A stretch of DNA of 64,000 nucleotides from DOZZ01 sp963792655 (GTDB taxonomy: Bacteria > Acidobacteriota > Terriglobia > Bryobacterales > Bryobacteraceae). The translations under genes were made by a program, and so were the position numbers. The notes beneath the pieces are model-generated. The model had not been told where the DNA came from. It did no database searches and saw only the letters and a program-made list of their open reading frames with translations. Positions 7,838 through 16,981 of the stretch are shown here, piece after piece. Position 1 is the first letter of the stretch, and each line of letters begins with the position of its first letter. The DNA is taken from contig CAWBWU010000003.1 in the NCBI GenBank assembly GCA_963792655.1, positions 682,001-746,000 on the forward strand. The letters run 5' to 3'.

Positions 7838-7963
7838 ATGCTCAAGAAAACTTTCCTTCTCCTCTTCGCCGCCGCCACGCTCGCCGTTTCCGCAGGAAGC
7901 CTCAGCGCCGTGCCGCCCGTGCCCGTCTGCCCACCCGTTTGCGATTCCGGAACACTCAACTAA
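7838..7963 (+). CDS. Exported micropeptide, array copy 7
   Basis: A 41-residue copy of the array peptide, almost identical at DNA level to copy 8. The unit length is exactly 144 bp, consistent with very recent duplication. Confidence 0.85.
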   Translation: MLKKTFLLLFAAATLAVSAGSLSAVPPVPVCPPVCDSGTLN

Positions 7964-7981
7964 TCGAAAAGGACAACACCC

Positions 7982-8107
7982 ATGCTCAAGAAAACTTTCC
8001 TTCTCCTGTTCGCCGCCGCCACGCTCGCCGTTTCCGCAGGAAGCCTCAGCGCCGTGCCGCCCGTGCCCGTCTGCCCACCCGTTTGCGATTCCGGAACACT
8101 CAACTAG
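7982..8107 (+). CDS. Exported micropeptide, array copy 8
   Basis: The last 41-residue copy. It ends in TAG where the other copies use TAA, and sequence similarity to the unit stops there, marking the end of the array. The seven-helix membrane protein gene begins about 200 bp downstream. Confidence 0.85.
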   Translation: MLKKTFLLLFAAATLAVSAGSLSAVPPVPVCPPVCDSGTLN

Positions 8108-8309
8108 CACGCTGTCAGGCAGCACAAAACATTATGGGCTGGTACTTGTATCGCTTGAGAGCGCGAAAACCGCGAAATCGAGGCGGGCGGGCCGCGCGCT
8201 CAAGCGAACTCTCAGATCCGGCGTCTCAAAAATTTATCTACCGCTAACCCGAACTTAATAAAATCGAGGCGGCAAATTCCGCGTATATTTGTTGATAGCG
8301 GTGAACACA

Positions 8310-9099
8310 ATGCGGCTACTCGCCCACATCATCGATTGGCTTTTCTGGGCTTCAATCGCCGCGGAGCTCCTGCTGCTGATCAGGTTATTTCACCTGCGAA
8401 TCGCTGACCGAAACCGGTGGTTCGCATTCTGGCTATTTTTTCAGGCTTCGACATCGGTAATTCTTGCCAGAGTACACCACCAGTCTGGACGCTACTCTGA
8501 ACTCTGGACGCCGATTACGCTAGTTCGGCGCCCTGCTGGACTTCACTATCGTCTGGGAGATATTCTCCCGCCGCGCTGCGTTCTATGGAGGTGTGAGAGC
8601 GCTGGGGAAAGGGTTGCTCCTGTTGGCACTCACCACGGGAGTTCTGGTTTCGCTATTTTTCGTTTCGGCCGAATGGAAACATCTCAATTGGAGCAATGCG
8701 CTGCACATTCCTTTGATATTCGTTCGGACAGTCGACACGGCCCTCGCTCTCTTCATGATCCTGGCCGGCGTCGTATTTCGTTTATTTCAGGAGAAGCGCG
8801 CGAGTTGGAACGTCACAGCGATTTTCACGACTTTGATTGGGTACTTTGTTGGGACTTCGGTCGGTTTCCTGATCGGTAATTTAACCGGCAAGGTAGCGTA
8901 CGGCTGGGTGAACCTTTGGTTCCAGGTGGTTAACCTGGGCACGATGACCACACTTCTGGTTTTGGTAAAACGAGCAGGTGAAATCGAGCGTAAACCCCCG
9001 ATGGCCGATCCCGGTGAGAGTGCGCGCCTCGAACATCTCGACGCGCAACTCTCACATTTCCTGGGATCGCTGAAGTTTAGCTGGCGAGGACTCGAGTAG
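8310..9099 (+). CDS. Seven-helix membrane protein of the micropeptide module (frameshifted)
   Basis: An integral membrane protein of unknown function. It reads MRLLAHIIDWLFWAS to about 8526, then continues after one apparent extra base as GALLDFTIVWEIFSRRAAFYGGV to the stop at 9099. The rejoined product, about 262 residues, matches the intact gene at 39359-40141: WEIFS..YGGVRALG versus WEVFS..YGGVRFVG, the seven hydrophobic segments, and the end of helix 7 (LVKRAGE versus LTRAGE). GTG 8301 is an alternative start. The tail overlaps the convergent gene by 23 nt, as at the second locus. The frameshift could be a sequencing error or a real lesion. Confidence 0.7.
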
Positions 9100-9523
9100 G
9101 AAGGATAAACGCGTTTTCCAGCGTTGCCAGTGCCGCGTCGGCTACCTGGATGGCGGCCGGTACTCGCGTCAAATGCAGGAAAGCGGCGAACCGCAGACGC
9201 TGCAGGCGGAAGTTCGTAGCAAAGCGCTCCTTCAATACGCTTTCCAGATCAATCGTGCCCGCGCGTTCCATCTGCTGCTGACGCGCGTCGGCTACACGGC
9301 GGATGTCTACAGAAAGGTGATGCACCATTTTGAGAAAAGCGCGGCGGTCGGCGGCCCGCTTCTCCCGGGCTAGTTTCGCGAAGCCCGCTTCGCGCAAGTA
9401 CTGGCAATCGTCTTCCCTTAGCAGACGGCGCAGGCACCGGTAACGCTCAGGGTGAATTGTGTAATTCGATACTTCGTGTTTGGTTCTCATCGCACCAGCC
9501 TGATTTGCAATTATTATCGGCAC
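9077..9523 (-). CDS. Convergent small soluble protein of the micropeptide module
   Basis: A 148-residue (or 137 from the second Met, MRTKHEV) basic, helix-rich protein with no signal peptide and no recognised family. It is a clear paralogue of the gene at 40119-40604: PERYRCLRRLLREDDCQYLREAGF against PQRYACLARLLRDDDIEFLRNAGF, with further agreement to the C-terminus (LENAFILP against VEAMFALP). Both are encoded opposite to and downstream of the seven-helix gene with a 23-nt tail overlap. The conserved partner and layout imply a function linked to the membrane protein; what that is cannot be told. Confidence 0.7.
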   Translation of the reverse strand: MPIIIANQAGAMRTKHEVSNYTIHPERYRCLRRLLREDDCQYLREAGFAKLAREKRAADRRAFLKMVHHLSVDIRRVADARQQQMERAGTIDLESVLKERFATNFRLQRLRFAAFLHLTRVPAAIQVADAALATLENAFILPTRVLAS

Positions 9524-9573
9524 TTGCGATTAAAAGCAACAGAATATTGAGAAGTATTTTCAATTTCTCGTAA

Positions 9574-10320
9574 TCACTGTGAGCTTTTTCCCTCAGAGGG
9601 GAATCGAATCACCGGTAGATCCTCCACCGCCTTCCGCAACGACTGCTCCCAGCGGAGGTGAATCTCCTGCAGATCCTGGTCGAACGCGGTGAATCGCCTG
9701 TAGCCATTGGCGTTCAGCGTGTCCTTACGATACAAGAGCAGGTCGATCGGAGGACCCACGGTGACGTTCGACCGCATGGTGGAATCGAACGACAACAAGG
9801 CATACTTCGCTGCATCATCCAAAGTGGTCTCGTGATACGCAACGCCTCGGTCCAATATGGGTCGCCCGTACTTGCATTCTCCTAGTTGAAGGTATGGCGA
9901 ATCCTCAGTGGCGCAGATCGGATTTCCCTGGGGGTAGATCAGGTAAAGTCCCGGCGCAGACATTCCGATCTGCCCGCCCAGAAGCAGGTTGATGTTGAAG
10001 TTGAAATCATCCCTCGCGAGCGCCGCCCGGTCCAGATCCGACACTCTCCGGACGCATTCCCCGATCACCCGCGCCGCGGCATAAAGGGAGTCGGCCGTGG
10101 CCAGACCCTCGCCGTTCTCGAAGCCTGCGCGCAAAAGGGTGATTACCGATTGCGTCAGCGAAAGGCTTCCGCTCACCAGCACCGTCAGCATCCGTTCGCC
10201 TGGTTTCACGAAGGTGTGCATCTTGCGTGCTACGTTTACCTGGTCAAAACCGGCGTTGGTGCGGGAGTCGGACGCTAAGATCAATCCTTCATGGGTGATG
10301 ATGCCGACGCAATATGTCAT
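9574..10320 (-). CDS. Anbu-type proteasome-related peptidase
   Basis: A 248-residue N-terminal-nucleophile hydrolase homologue of the Anbu (ancestral beta subunit, COG3484) family. The N-terminus MTYCVGIITHEGLILASDSRTNAG is diagnostic: Met removal would expose Thr as the nucleophile, and SDSRTNAG is the conserved proteasome beta-fold strand pair. The C-terminal helix-rich part (DPDQDL-like, here FDQDLQEIHLRWEQSLR) is typical of Anbu. Anbu genes are usually found beside a transglutaminase-like gene, and here one is divergently encoded 146 bp away. Proteolytic activity of the family is uncertain. The start is fixed by the need for Thr at position 2. Confidence 0.9.
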   Translation of the reverse strand: MTYCVGIITHEGLILASDSRTNAGFDQVNVARKMHTFVKPGERMLTVLVSGSLSLTQSVITLLRAGFENGEGLATADSLYAAARVIGECVRRVSDLDRAALARDDFNFNINLLLGGQIGMSAPGLYLIYPQGNPICATEDSPYLQLGECKYGRPILDRGVAYHETTLDDAAKYALLSFDSTMRSNVTVGPPIDLLLYRKDTLNANGYRRFTAFDQDLQEIHLRWEQSLRKAVEDLPVIRFPSEGKSSQ

Positions 10321-10466
10321 TCATCGAATTGTGGCAAGCGTTCCGCCGGTGTTGCAACCCGATACTTGCGGCGATGTACACTGAGGTTCATTCCTCCCGA
10401 TGAGGATGATCTTTTCCGAAACTCGACCGCGCTCGTCGGTTTCCGTGACTTCAACACGCGAAAACT

Positions 10467-11280
10467 ATGCTCATTCAGTGCGGTTACGATATCGAATTTG
10501 AATTACCGGCTCCTGTGGTCATGACGACGCTGCTGCAGGTGCATCCTACGGGGCAACAGCACCTCAAAGCGCCCGACAAGATGATTGTTCAGGGAGGCCG
10601 GATTGTGGATGAGTTTGCCGACGCGTTCGGCAATCTCGAGACCCGTCTGGTGGCAGATGCCGGAACGTTGCGCCTTTCTACTCGCACCATCGTGGAGGTT
10701 TCCGGCGACAACGATGCGGTGCCCTGGCAAGTCACGCAAGCTCCGGTGGAAGATCTCCCGGCGGCGACGCTGCCCTATCTTTTAAGCAGCCGCTACTGCG
10801 AAGTGGACCTGATCTCACCCATCGCGTGGGATCTGTTCGGCAACTACGGCCTGGGCTGGGAACGCGTCGCCGCGATTCTCAACTGGGTGCATGAAAAGGT
10901 GGAGTTCGGCTACCGGTTCGCGCGGCCGACCAAAACCGCGTCTGGATGTTCTCCATGAACGGGCCGGTGTTTGCCGCGACTTTCAGCATCTCGCTATCAG
11001 CTTCTGCCGCGCGTTGAACATTCCGGCGCGGTACGTGAGCGGCTACCTGGGCGACATCGGCGTACCCCAATCAGCGAGTCCGATGGACTTCAGTGCGTGG
11101 TTTGAAGTTTATCTGGATGGGCGCTGGTGGACGGCCGATGCCCGCCATAACAAACCGCGTATCGGCCGCGTGCTGATGACCACGGGGCGCGATGCAGTGG
11201 ACGTCGCCATCACCACGGCTTACGGCAGCGCTCCGCTGAAGAGCTTCTTCGTCGTTACCGACGAGATCAAGCCGCACTAG
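10467..11280 (+). CDS. Transglutaminase-like cysteine protease-fold protein (frameshifted)
   Basis: About 270 residues once one extra base near 10941 is removed: the first frame reads to FARPTKTA and the second continues LDVLHERAGVCRDFQHLAISFCR. The catalytic triad region is visible: Cys in GVCRDF, His/Asp in MDFSAWFEVYLDGRWWTADARHN. The N-terminal beta-rich domain (residues 1-110) is the usual bacterial transglutaminase N-domain. It is divergent from the Anbu gene, a known conserved pairing. The single frameshift leaves both halves fully conserved, so a sequencing error is more likely than a pseudogene. Confidence 0.8.
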
Positions 11281-14200
11281 TCTTCGGCGCCATGCTCTGG
11301 CGCCGGTAAGCGGTCGCCATCGCGCGCGAGCGCCACGTAGAGCGTGGGCAACAGAAAGACTCCCAGCACCAGAGCGGCCATCAGCCCGCCGACGATTACG
11401 ATGGCGAACGGCCGTTGCGAATCGGAACCGATGCCGCGCGAGAGCGCTGCCGGCAACAGGCCGACGCTCGCGACCAGCATGGTCATCATGATCGGGCGCA
11501 GCCTGCGCACCGAACCATCCACTGCCGCACTCACGATCGATTCGCCGCGAGCGCGCAACTGATTGATGTACTCGAGCATGATGACTCCGGTCTGCACCGA
11601 GACGCCGAACAGCGCGAGGAATCCGACGCCTGAAGAGACGCTGATGTGTGTCCCGGTAATGAGCAACGCAAGCAATCCGCCGATCGGCGCCATCGCGACG
11701 TTGGCGATGATCAACAGCACCCATTTCAGCGAGTTGAACATCGTGAACAGGATCAGGCAGATCACAAAGAGCGTCACGGGCACCACAATCATCAGCCGCT
11801 TCTGCGATCGCTTGGCGCTCTCATACTCACCGGCCCAATTGATTCGGTACCCGACTGGAAGCTTCACTTGCTTGGTGACTTTGGAGATCGCCTCTTCGAC
11901 GGTGCTGCCCAGATCGCGCCCTTCGACGCTGTATTTGATCGCAACGTATCGCGAGTTCTCTTCGCGGTAGATTTCGGATGCGCCGTCCAGCACCTTCACG
12001 TCGGCAAGCTGATCGAGTGCGACTCGTTCACCCGAAGGCGCGAGCAGACGAATATTTTCCACCGCTTCGCGTGTGTTGCGATAAGGCGCGTCGTAGCGAA
12101 CCACCAGATCGTAGCGCTGCTCGCCCTGCAGCACCTGGGTCACGGCCTTGCCACCGACGGCCGTTTCGATCGCATCCTGCACATCCGAGACATTGATGCC
12201 GTAGCGCGCGGCCTTATCGCGATCGACTTTGAACTGCAGATTCGGCTGACCGATGACGCGGAACAGGCCGAGATCCGCGACGCCTTGAATCGAGCGCATC
12301 ACGCGCAACGATCTCCGTCGCCTTTGGCCTCCAGCGTCTTCAGATCGTCGCCGTAAATCTTGATCGCGAGTTGACCTTTGACGCCGCTGACCGCTTCTTC
12401 CATGTTGTCGGCGATCGGTTGGGAGAAGTTCCACAGCGCGCCGGGTATCTTCTCGAGCTCGCGGTTCGAGCGCCGCAATCAGCTCTTCTTTGTTCTGCGC
12501 AAAGACCGGGCGCCATTGGTCCTTCGGCTTCAGGTCGATGAAGTATTCGGTGTTGAAGAAGCCGGTGGTGTCCGTGCCATCGTCGGGCCGTCCGACTTGC
12601 GAAACAACCTGCGTCACTTCGGGGAACGACGCGATGATGATGCGCGCCCGGTTCATTACGTCGATGCCGGTACTGGGGCCGGTGCTCGGCGCCAGCGTGG
12701 CGCGCGCCCAGATCGCGCCTTCGTCCAGATGCGGCAGAAACTCCGAACCGATCACGCCGCTCACCATCAGCCAAACCGACGCAGCGAACGACGCGACAGC
12801 CACGCCAATCGTGATCCAGCGCAAGCGGATGGCGCGTTCCAGCAGCCAGCGATAGCCATTGGTCACCGCGTCAAGCACCGGGTTGTGCCACTCTTTGGTC
12901 TGCTTGCCGAAACAGAAAGCTGCACAGCACCGGCGCGATCAGCATGGCAAAGATCAGCGCGCCCAGCAGCGCGAACGATACCGTCCACGCCATCGGTTTG
13001 AACAGACGGCCTTCCACCCGCTGCAGCGTGAAGATCGGGATGTAGGCGGTGATGATGATGCCGATGGAATAGAACACCGGGCGCTGCACTTCATGCGCGG
13101 CGCTCGCGGATCGACTCGATGCCCTGCTTGCCGTACTCCTGCGCGATGCGACAGGTAGCGGATGATGTTCTCGACCATCACCACCGCGCCTTCCACCACC
13201 ATGCCGAAATCGAGCGCACCCAGCGAGAGCAGGTTCGCAGGAATCTTGTTCAGATCGAGGCAGATGGAGGCGAACAGCAGCGAGAACGGAATCGTCAGCG
13301 CCACGATGAACGCGCCGCGCACATTCCCGAGGAACAGGAACAGGATGACCGCCACCAGGATGATGCCTTCGGTCAGGTTGTGCAGCACCGTGTGCGTGGT
13401 GTAGGCAAGCAGGTCGCTGCGATCGAGATGCGGCACGATCTTCACGCCGGGCGGCAGAATGTGCTCGTTCAGTTCCTTCACTTTCGCGTGGATGCCTGCC
13501 AGCGTCGAATCGGAATCCGCGCCTTTGCGCAGCAGCACGATGCCTTCGACCACATCGTCGTTATCGACGATCATTGCCGTCGGCGCGATGAATCGCTTTG
13601 CCGATCTTGCCCAGCCGGATGCGCGGCCCTTGCGCCACCGTCGCAATGTCGCGCGACGCGGATGGGCGTGCCGTTCTGCGTCTTGAGCACGGTGCTCTCG
13701 ATGTCGTGAACGTTCGTCGACCAGACCCACTGCGCGGACGTTGATCTGCTGCAGTCCCGGCTTCGAGGAAGCTGCCGCCGGCGTTCACGTTGTTGTTCGC
13801 GAGTTGCTGCTCCACCTGGCCGATGTTCAGCCCGTAGGAGACCAGCTTGTTCGGATCGACGCGCACCTGATACTCGCGCGTGGTGCCGCCGAAGCTGCAC
13901 GACATCCACCACGTTCGGCACGGACTTGAACTGCTTCACGAGCACCCAGTCCTGCAGCGACTTCAGCTCCATCAGGTCGATACTTCGGGATTCGTGCTCT
14001 TCAGCGTGTACCAATAGATCTGGCCCGACGGGGCTGTAATCCGAGCCGATCTGCGGCTGCAGGCCGGCCGGCAGATTCACCTGCGACAGCCGCTCCAGCA
14101 CCTTCTGCCGGTTCCAGTCGTTCGGCGATTCGTCGTCGAAGATCAGCATCAGGCTCGAAAGCCCGAAGATCGAAACCGACCGCAGATGCTCCAGATGCGG

Positions 14201-14431
14201 AATGCCGTTCATCACGATTTCGAGCGGGATGGTGACCTGCTGCTCCACCTCTTCGGCCGCGCGGCCCGGCCATTGCGTGATGACCTGGACATAGTTGTTG
14301 GCCACGTCCGGATAGGCTTCCACCGGCAGGTTGTGGAACGAAATGCCGCCCCAGCACCAGCAGCAGCACCGCGATGCCAGAACGATCAGGAAGCGATTGT
14401 TCAGTGCGAAATCGACAAGGCTGCGAATCAT
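11277..14431 (-). pseudogene. Heavy-metal efflux RND transporter CzcA/CusA family (many frameshifts)
   Basis: The inner-membrane pump of a tripartite metal-exporting efflux system (HME-RND). The ATG at 14431 gives MIRSLVDFALNNRFLIVL; the total span fits ~1045 codons, the normal family length. Recognisable blocks in order are YPDVANNYVQVITQWPGRA, DFGMVVEGAVVMVEN (HME signature), PVLDAVTNGYRW and RRLRPIMMTMLVASVGLLPAALS near the end. The frame changes at least ten times, for example near 13905, 13578, 13150, 13097, 12910, 12465 and 12312, yet every block stays conserved. Its start overlaps the stop of the membrane-fusion gene. Whether this is sequencing error or decay cannot be settled here. 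Metal specificity is not assignable. Confidence 0.8.
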
Positions 14432-15559
14432 GCTACTGCTCCGACCGTGTTCTGCAGAACGAGCGCGTTGCCGACAACCTGGTCGCCCGGCGCGATGCCC
14501 GAAGACGATTTCCTGCATGTTCCATGGCAGCATCTTGCCGCCCGCTACTTCGATCCGCCGGAACGTCATTGCCGCCCGCCGGCGCATAGACCCAGTCGCG
14601 ATCATGCAGGTGCAGCACGGCGGTGGCCGGAACCGCGGCATGCGTCTGCGTCTTGCAGCCCGTGGAACGTTGCGGTGACGAACATGCCGACGCGCATCAT
14701 GCCCGGGTTTGGCTAGTTCGATCCGCACCTTCGCGGTCGCGCGGGCTGGATCGAGCACCGGGCCGATATTGCTGACGCGGCCCGTGAGCACGCGATCCGG
14801 ATAAGCGTTCAGGCGAATGTGCCGCGTTCGCCGATGTGCACGTTCGTCAGATCGTTCTCATACACATCGCAGAGGAACCACACGCTCGACAGATCGGAAA
14901 TGGTGAAAAGGTTGGGCGAGTTGTCCAGCGTCTTCACGCCGGCCGCGGCGGTGACATTCTGTTCCGTGATCACTCCCGATGCGGGAGCACGTACATCGAT
15001 CAGCGCCGACGGCATCTTTATGTCCGCACCCAGAATGCGTAACCGCTCACGCGCGGCTTCGACGTCCGTCGTTGCTTTCTCTCGGCACATCGAACGCGAC
15101 CTCCAGATCTTTGCTTGGGATCGCGCCATGTTCCTTCAAGTCTTTCGAGCGCTCGTACTGCGCGCGCGCAAGTGTTTCGTCGCTGATTGACTTGCGATAG
15201 TCGGCAAACGCGGAGGAGATGTCCGCGCTTTGGACGCGCATCAGCAACTGACCCTTCTTCACCGTGTCACCCAGACGCGCGTAGATCGCAACCACGCGCC
15301 CTGAAGCGAGCGAAACCACGGGCACTGTGCGTGAAACGTCGGGGCTGACCACGCCTGTGACACTGATACCGGGCGTCGTCTCATACCGCTGCGCCGTCGC
15401 GAGCGGAAACTGCGAAACCTTGTCGACTTTGACGTGGTTCTCGTCCTGCTGCTGTTCAACCTTTGGTGGTGGCGGCGCTTCCGCTTTCGGGTCGGAATCT
15501 TTCTTCGGACCACAGGCGCACAGCGCAGCGAGCGAGACAACGGCGAGCATTCTCTTCAA
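14428..15559 (-). pseudogene. RND efflux periplasmic adaptor (CusB/CzcB family, frameshifted)
   Basis: The membrane-fusion subunit that links the RND pump to the outer-membrane channel. The TTG at 15559 is favoured because a GGAGG lies 7 nt upstream; it gives a lipoprotein-like leader (MKRMLAVVSLAALCAC). Visible blocks are SLASGRVVAIYARLGDTVKKGQ (lipoyl/barrel-sandwich), VRAPASGVITEQNVTAAAGV, IGPVLDPARATAKVRIEL, and a C-terminus ending near GDQVVGNALVLQNTVG with TGA at 14430-14428. At least four frame changes occur (about 15085, 14820, 14705 and 14570-14500). One of these (14820) looks like a missing base, the others like extra bases. The total length, ~377 codons, is normal. Confidence 0.78.
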
Positions 15560-16810
15560 CGGACCACCTCCTGCCCAACGGCGAAGTTCAGTTGGCTGGC
15601 GGCAGTTAGGTAGGATCCCACCAGGTTTAAATAGCTGAGTTGCGTATCGCGGTAACTCTTCTGCGCGTCGAGGAAGTCGAGCAGCGATACGCCGCCGCGC
15701 TGATAGGCGTATGAAACCGTATCACGGACTCTGGCCGACCGCGGCAGATAAGTGTTCTTGTAAGGCGCAAGCAGATGCAGCGTCCCATTCAGAGTGGTGT
15801 AAGCCGAATCGACATCACTGAAGACCTGCGCTCGCGTCGATTCCAGCAACTGCTGCTGACGGCGAATTTCGACATCAGTGCGCTGCTTTTCACCTTGGTT
15901 GCGATCGAAGATTCGCAGCGGCACGTTGACGCTCGCGCCGAGATAGCCTTGCTGCGGCGGGTTGCGGCCGATGTCGATGCCGAAGGTTGGATCAGCAGTG
16001 CCGTTGGCATTTGCCAGGCGATGATCCGCCAGCGCCTTTTCGACAGATTGCGCAGGCGCTGCGCAGGTCGGGCCGGTTCGCGACGGCGGTGTTCCGCAAC
16101 TCATCGAGCGAGGGAAGCAGCGGTGCAAAATCGAACGGGCCGCTGATATCGAAGCGGTCCACCGGAGTACGATCGTTCAATAAAGTGAGCAGTTGAATTT
16201 TCGCGTTGCGCAAACTGACGGTCGAATTTTCCAGGTCCGCTTCAAACTGAACGCGCTGCAATTCCAGACGGTCCAGGTCAACTTCCGCAATATCTCCGGC
16301 TTTCAGCCGCTCGCGATTCAGTTCAAGCGATCGATCGTAATACTGGAGGTTTTCGCGCGCATTCGCCAGCACTGCGCGCGCCTGCAGTGCCTGCACAAAC
16401 GCGGTGCGCAGATTGAACAGCAGCATGCGCTCCATGTCCGCCGTTTGTGCTGAGGTGATCGCGGTGTTCTTCTGCGCGCTCTCACGCCGCAGTTCGCGCT
16501 TGTGTTGCCGTTCGTGGAGGTACGTCAGCGAAGCGACTTGAATCAGCGCAGAGAATGGCCGGTAGTAAGGGCTCGGCGTGAACGTGAACTGATCGACCAG
16601 TAAGCCGAGGTCGGGATTCGGACGAAGGTAAGCCGTAATCTCCTGCGCGCGCGCTTCATCGATCGAAAGCTGGCTCGCGTGCAACGAAGGGTTACTGGCA
16701 CGGAAGCGAACCTGCACCTCCTCCCAAGTGTAGGTTTGCTGTGCCGCGACCTGCGACAACAGCCCGCTCCCAACCAGCAGCAGGAACGCTTTCCGCAACA
16801 GAGCCGGCAT
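15556..16810 (-). CDS. TolC/CusC-type outer-membrane efflux protein (frameshifted)
   Basis: The outer-membrane channel of the tripartite pump. A signal peptide (FLLLVGSGLLSQVAAQQ) is followed by paired helical-hairpin OEP repeats: QVRFRASNPSLHASQLSIDEARAQE in the first, and GYLGASVNVPLRIFDRNQGEKQR with LLDFLDAQKSYRDTQLSYLNLVGSYL in the second. Two frames, meeting at about 16055, together give ~418 residues, the normal length; one extra base explains the break. The stop at 15556 overlaps the TTG start of the adaptor gene, so translation of the two is probably coupled. It is the first gene of the efflux operon. Confidence 0.82.
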
Positions 16811-16939
16811 CTACTCGGCGGGCACCCGAGTACCGGTGCAGTTCGTCCCCATTGCTTTCAATCTAATGAGATTGCGTAACTGGTGGCTACCTATCTTTGG
16901 ATAGCTTGGGGGAGGCGAACAGAACGAGGAAGACAGCAA

Positions 16940-16966
16940 GAGGGCGCTCCGTGTAAGAGCGCCCTC
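16940..16966 (-). terminator. Hairpin downstream of the repeat protein gene
   Basis: A perfect 10-bp stem (GAGGGCGCTC / GAGCGCCCTC) with a 7-nt loop, 15 nt past the stop of the minus-strand repeat protein gene. It is followed on that strand by CTTGCTGTCTTCC, so the T tract is weak. It could serve transcripts from both sides. Confidence 0.55.
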
Positions 16967-16981
16967 AGAGCCGGGAGGAAG

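Larger units (their letters stand above)
6963..8107 (+). repeat. Tandem array of eight micropeptide genes (unit 144-148 bp)
   Basis: Eight head-to-tail copies of one unit. Each contains an AAAGGACA-type ribosome site, an ATG, a 41-codon gene and a stop. Start-to-start distances are 145, 147, 148, 145, 146, 144 and 144 bp, and gaps between coding regions are 18-22 nt. Copies fall into two sequence types in the signal-peptide region (GCAGTCTCCACCGGC versus GCCGTTTCCGCAGGA): copies 1, 2, 4 and 5 against copies 3, 6, 7 and 8. The 3' half is almost invariant. This indicates recent amplification or gene conversion. Confidence 0.95.

Noticed and set aside
6963..8107. CRISPR-like regular repeats
   Set aside because: Units are ~145 bp, code for protein with start, stop and ribosome site, and have no unique spacers; no cas genes are present.
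7197..8247. Long open frames of repeated Arg/Pro-rich sequence across the peptide array on both strands
   Set aside because: They exist because the unit length is often a multiple of three, so any frame stays open. They have no ribosome sites of their own and are not conserved at the second locus.
13119..13709. A 196-residue open frame opposite the RND pump gene
   Set aside because: It is the antisense shadow of a conserved pump segment; its sequence is His/Arg/Gln-rich with no family.
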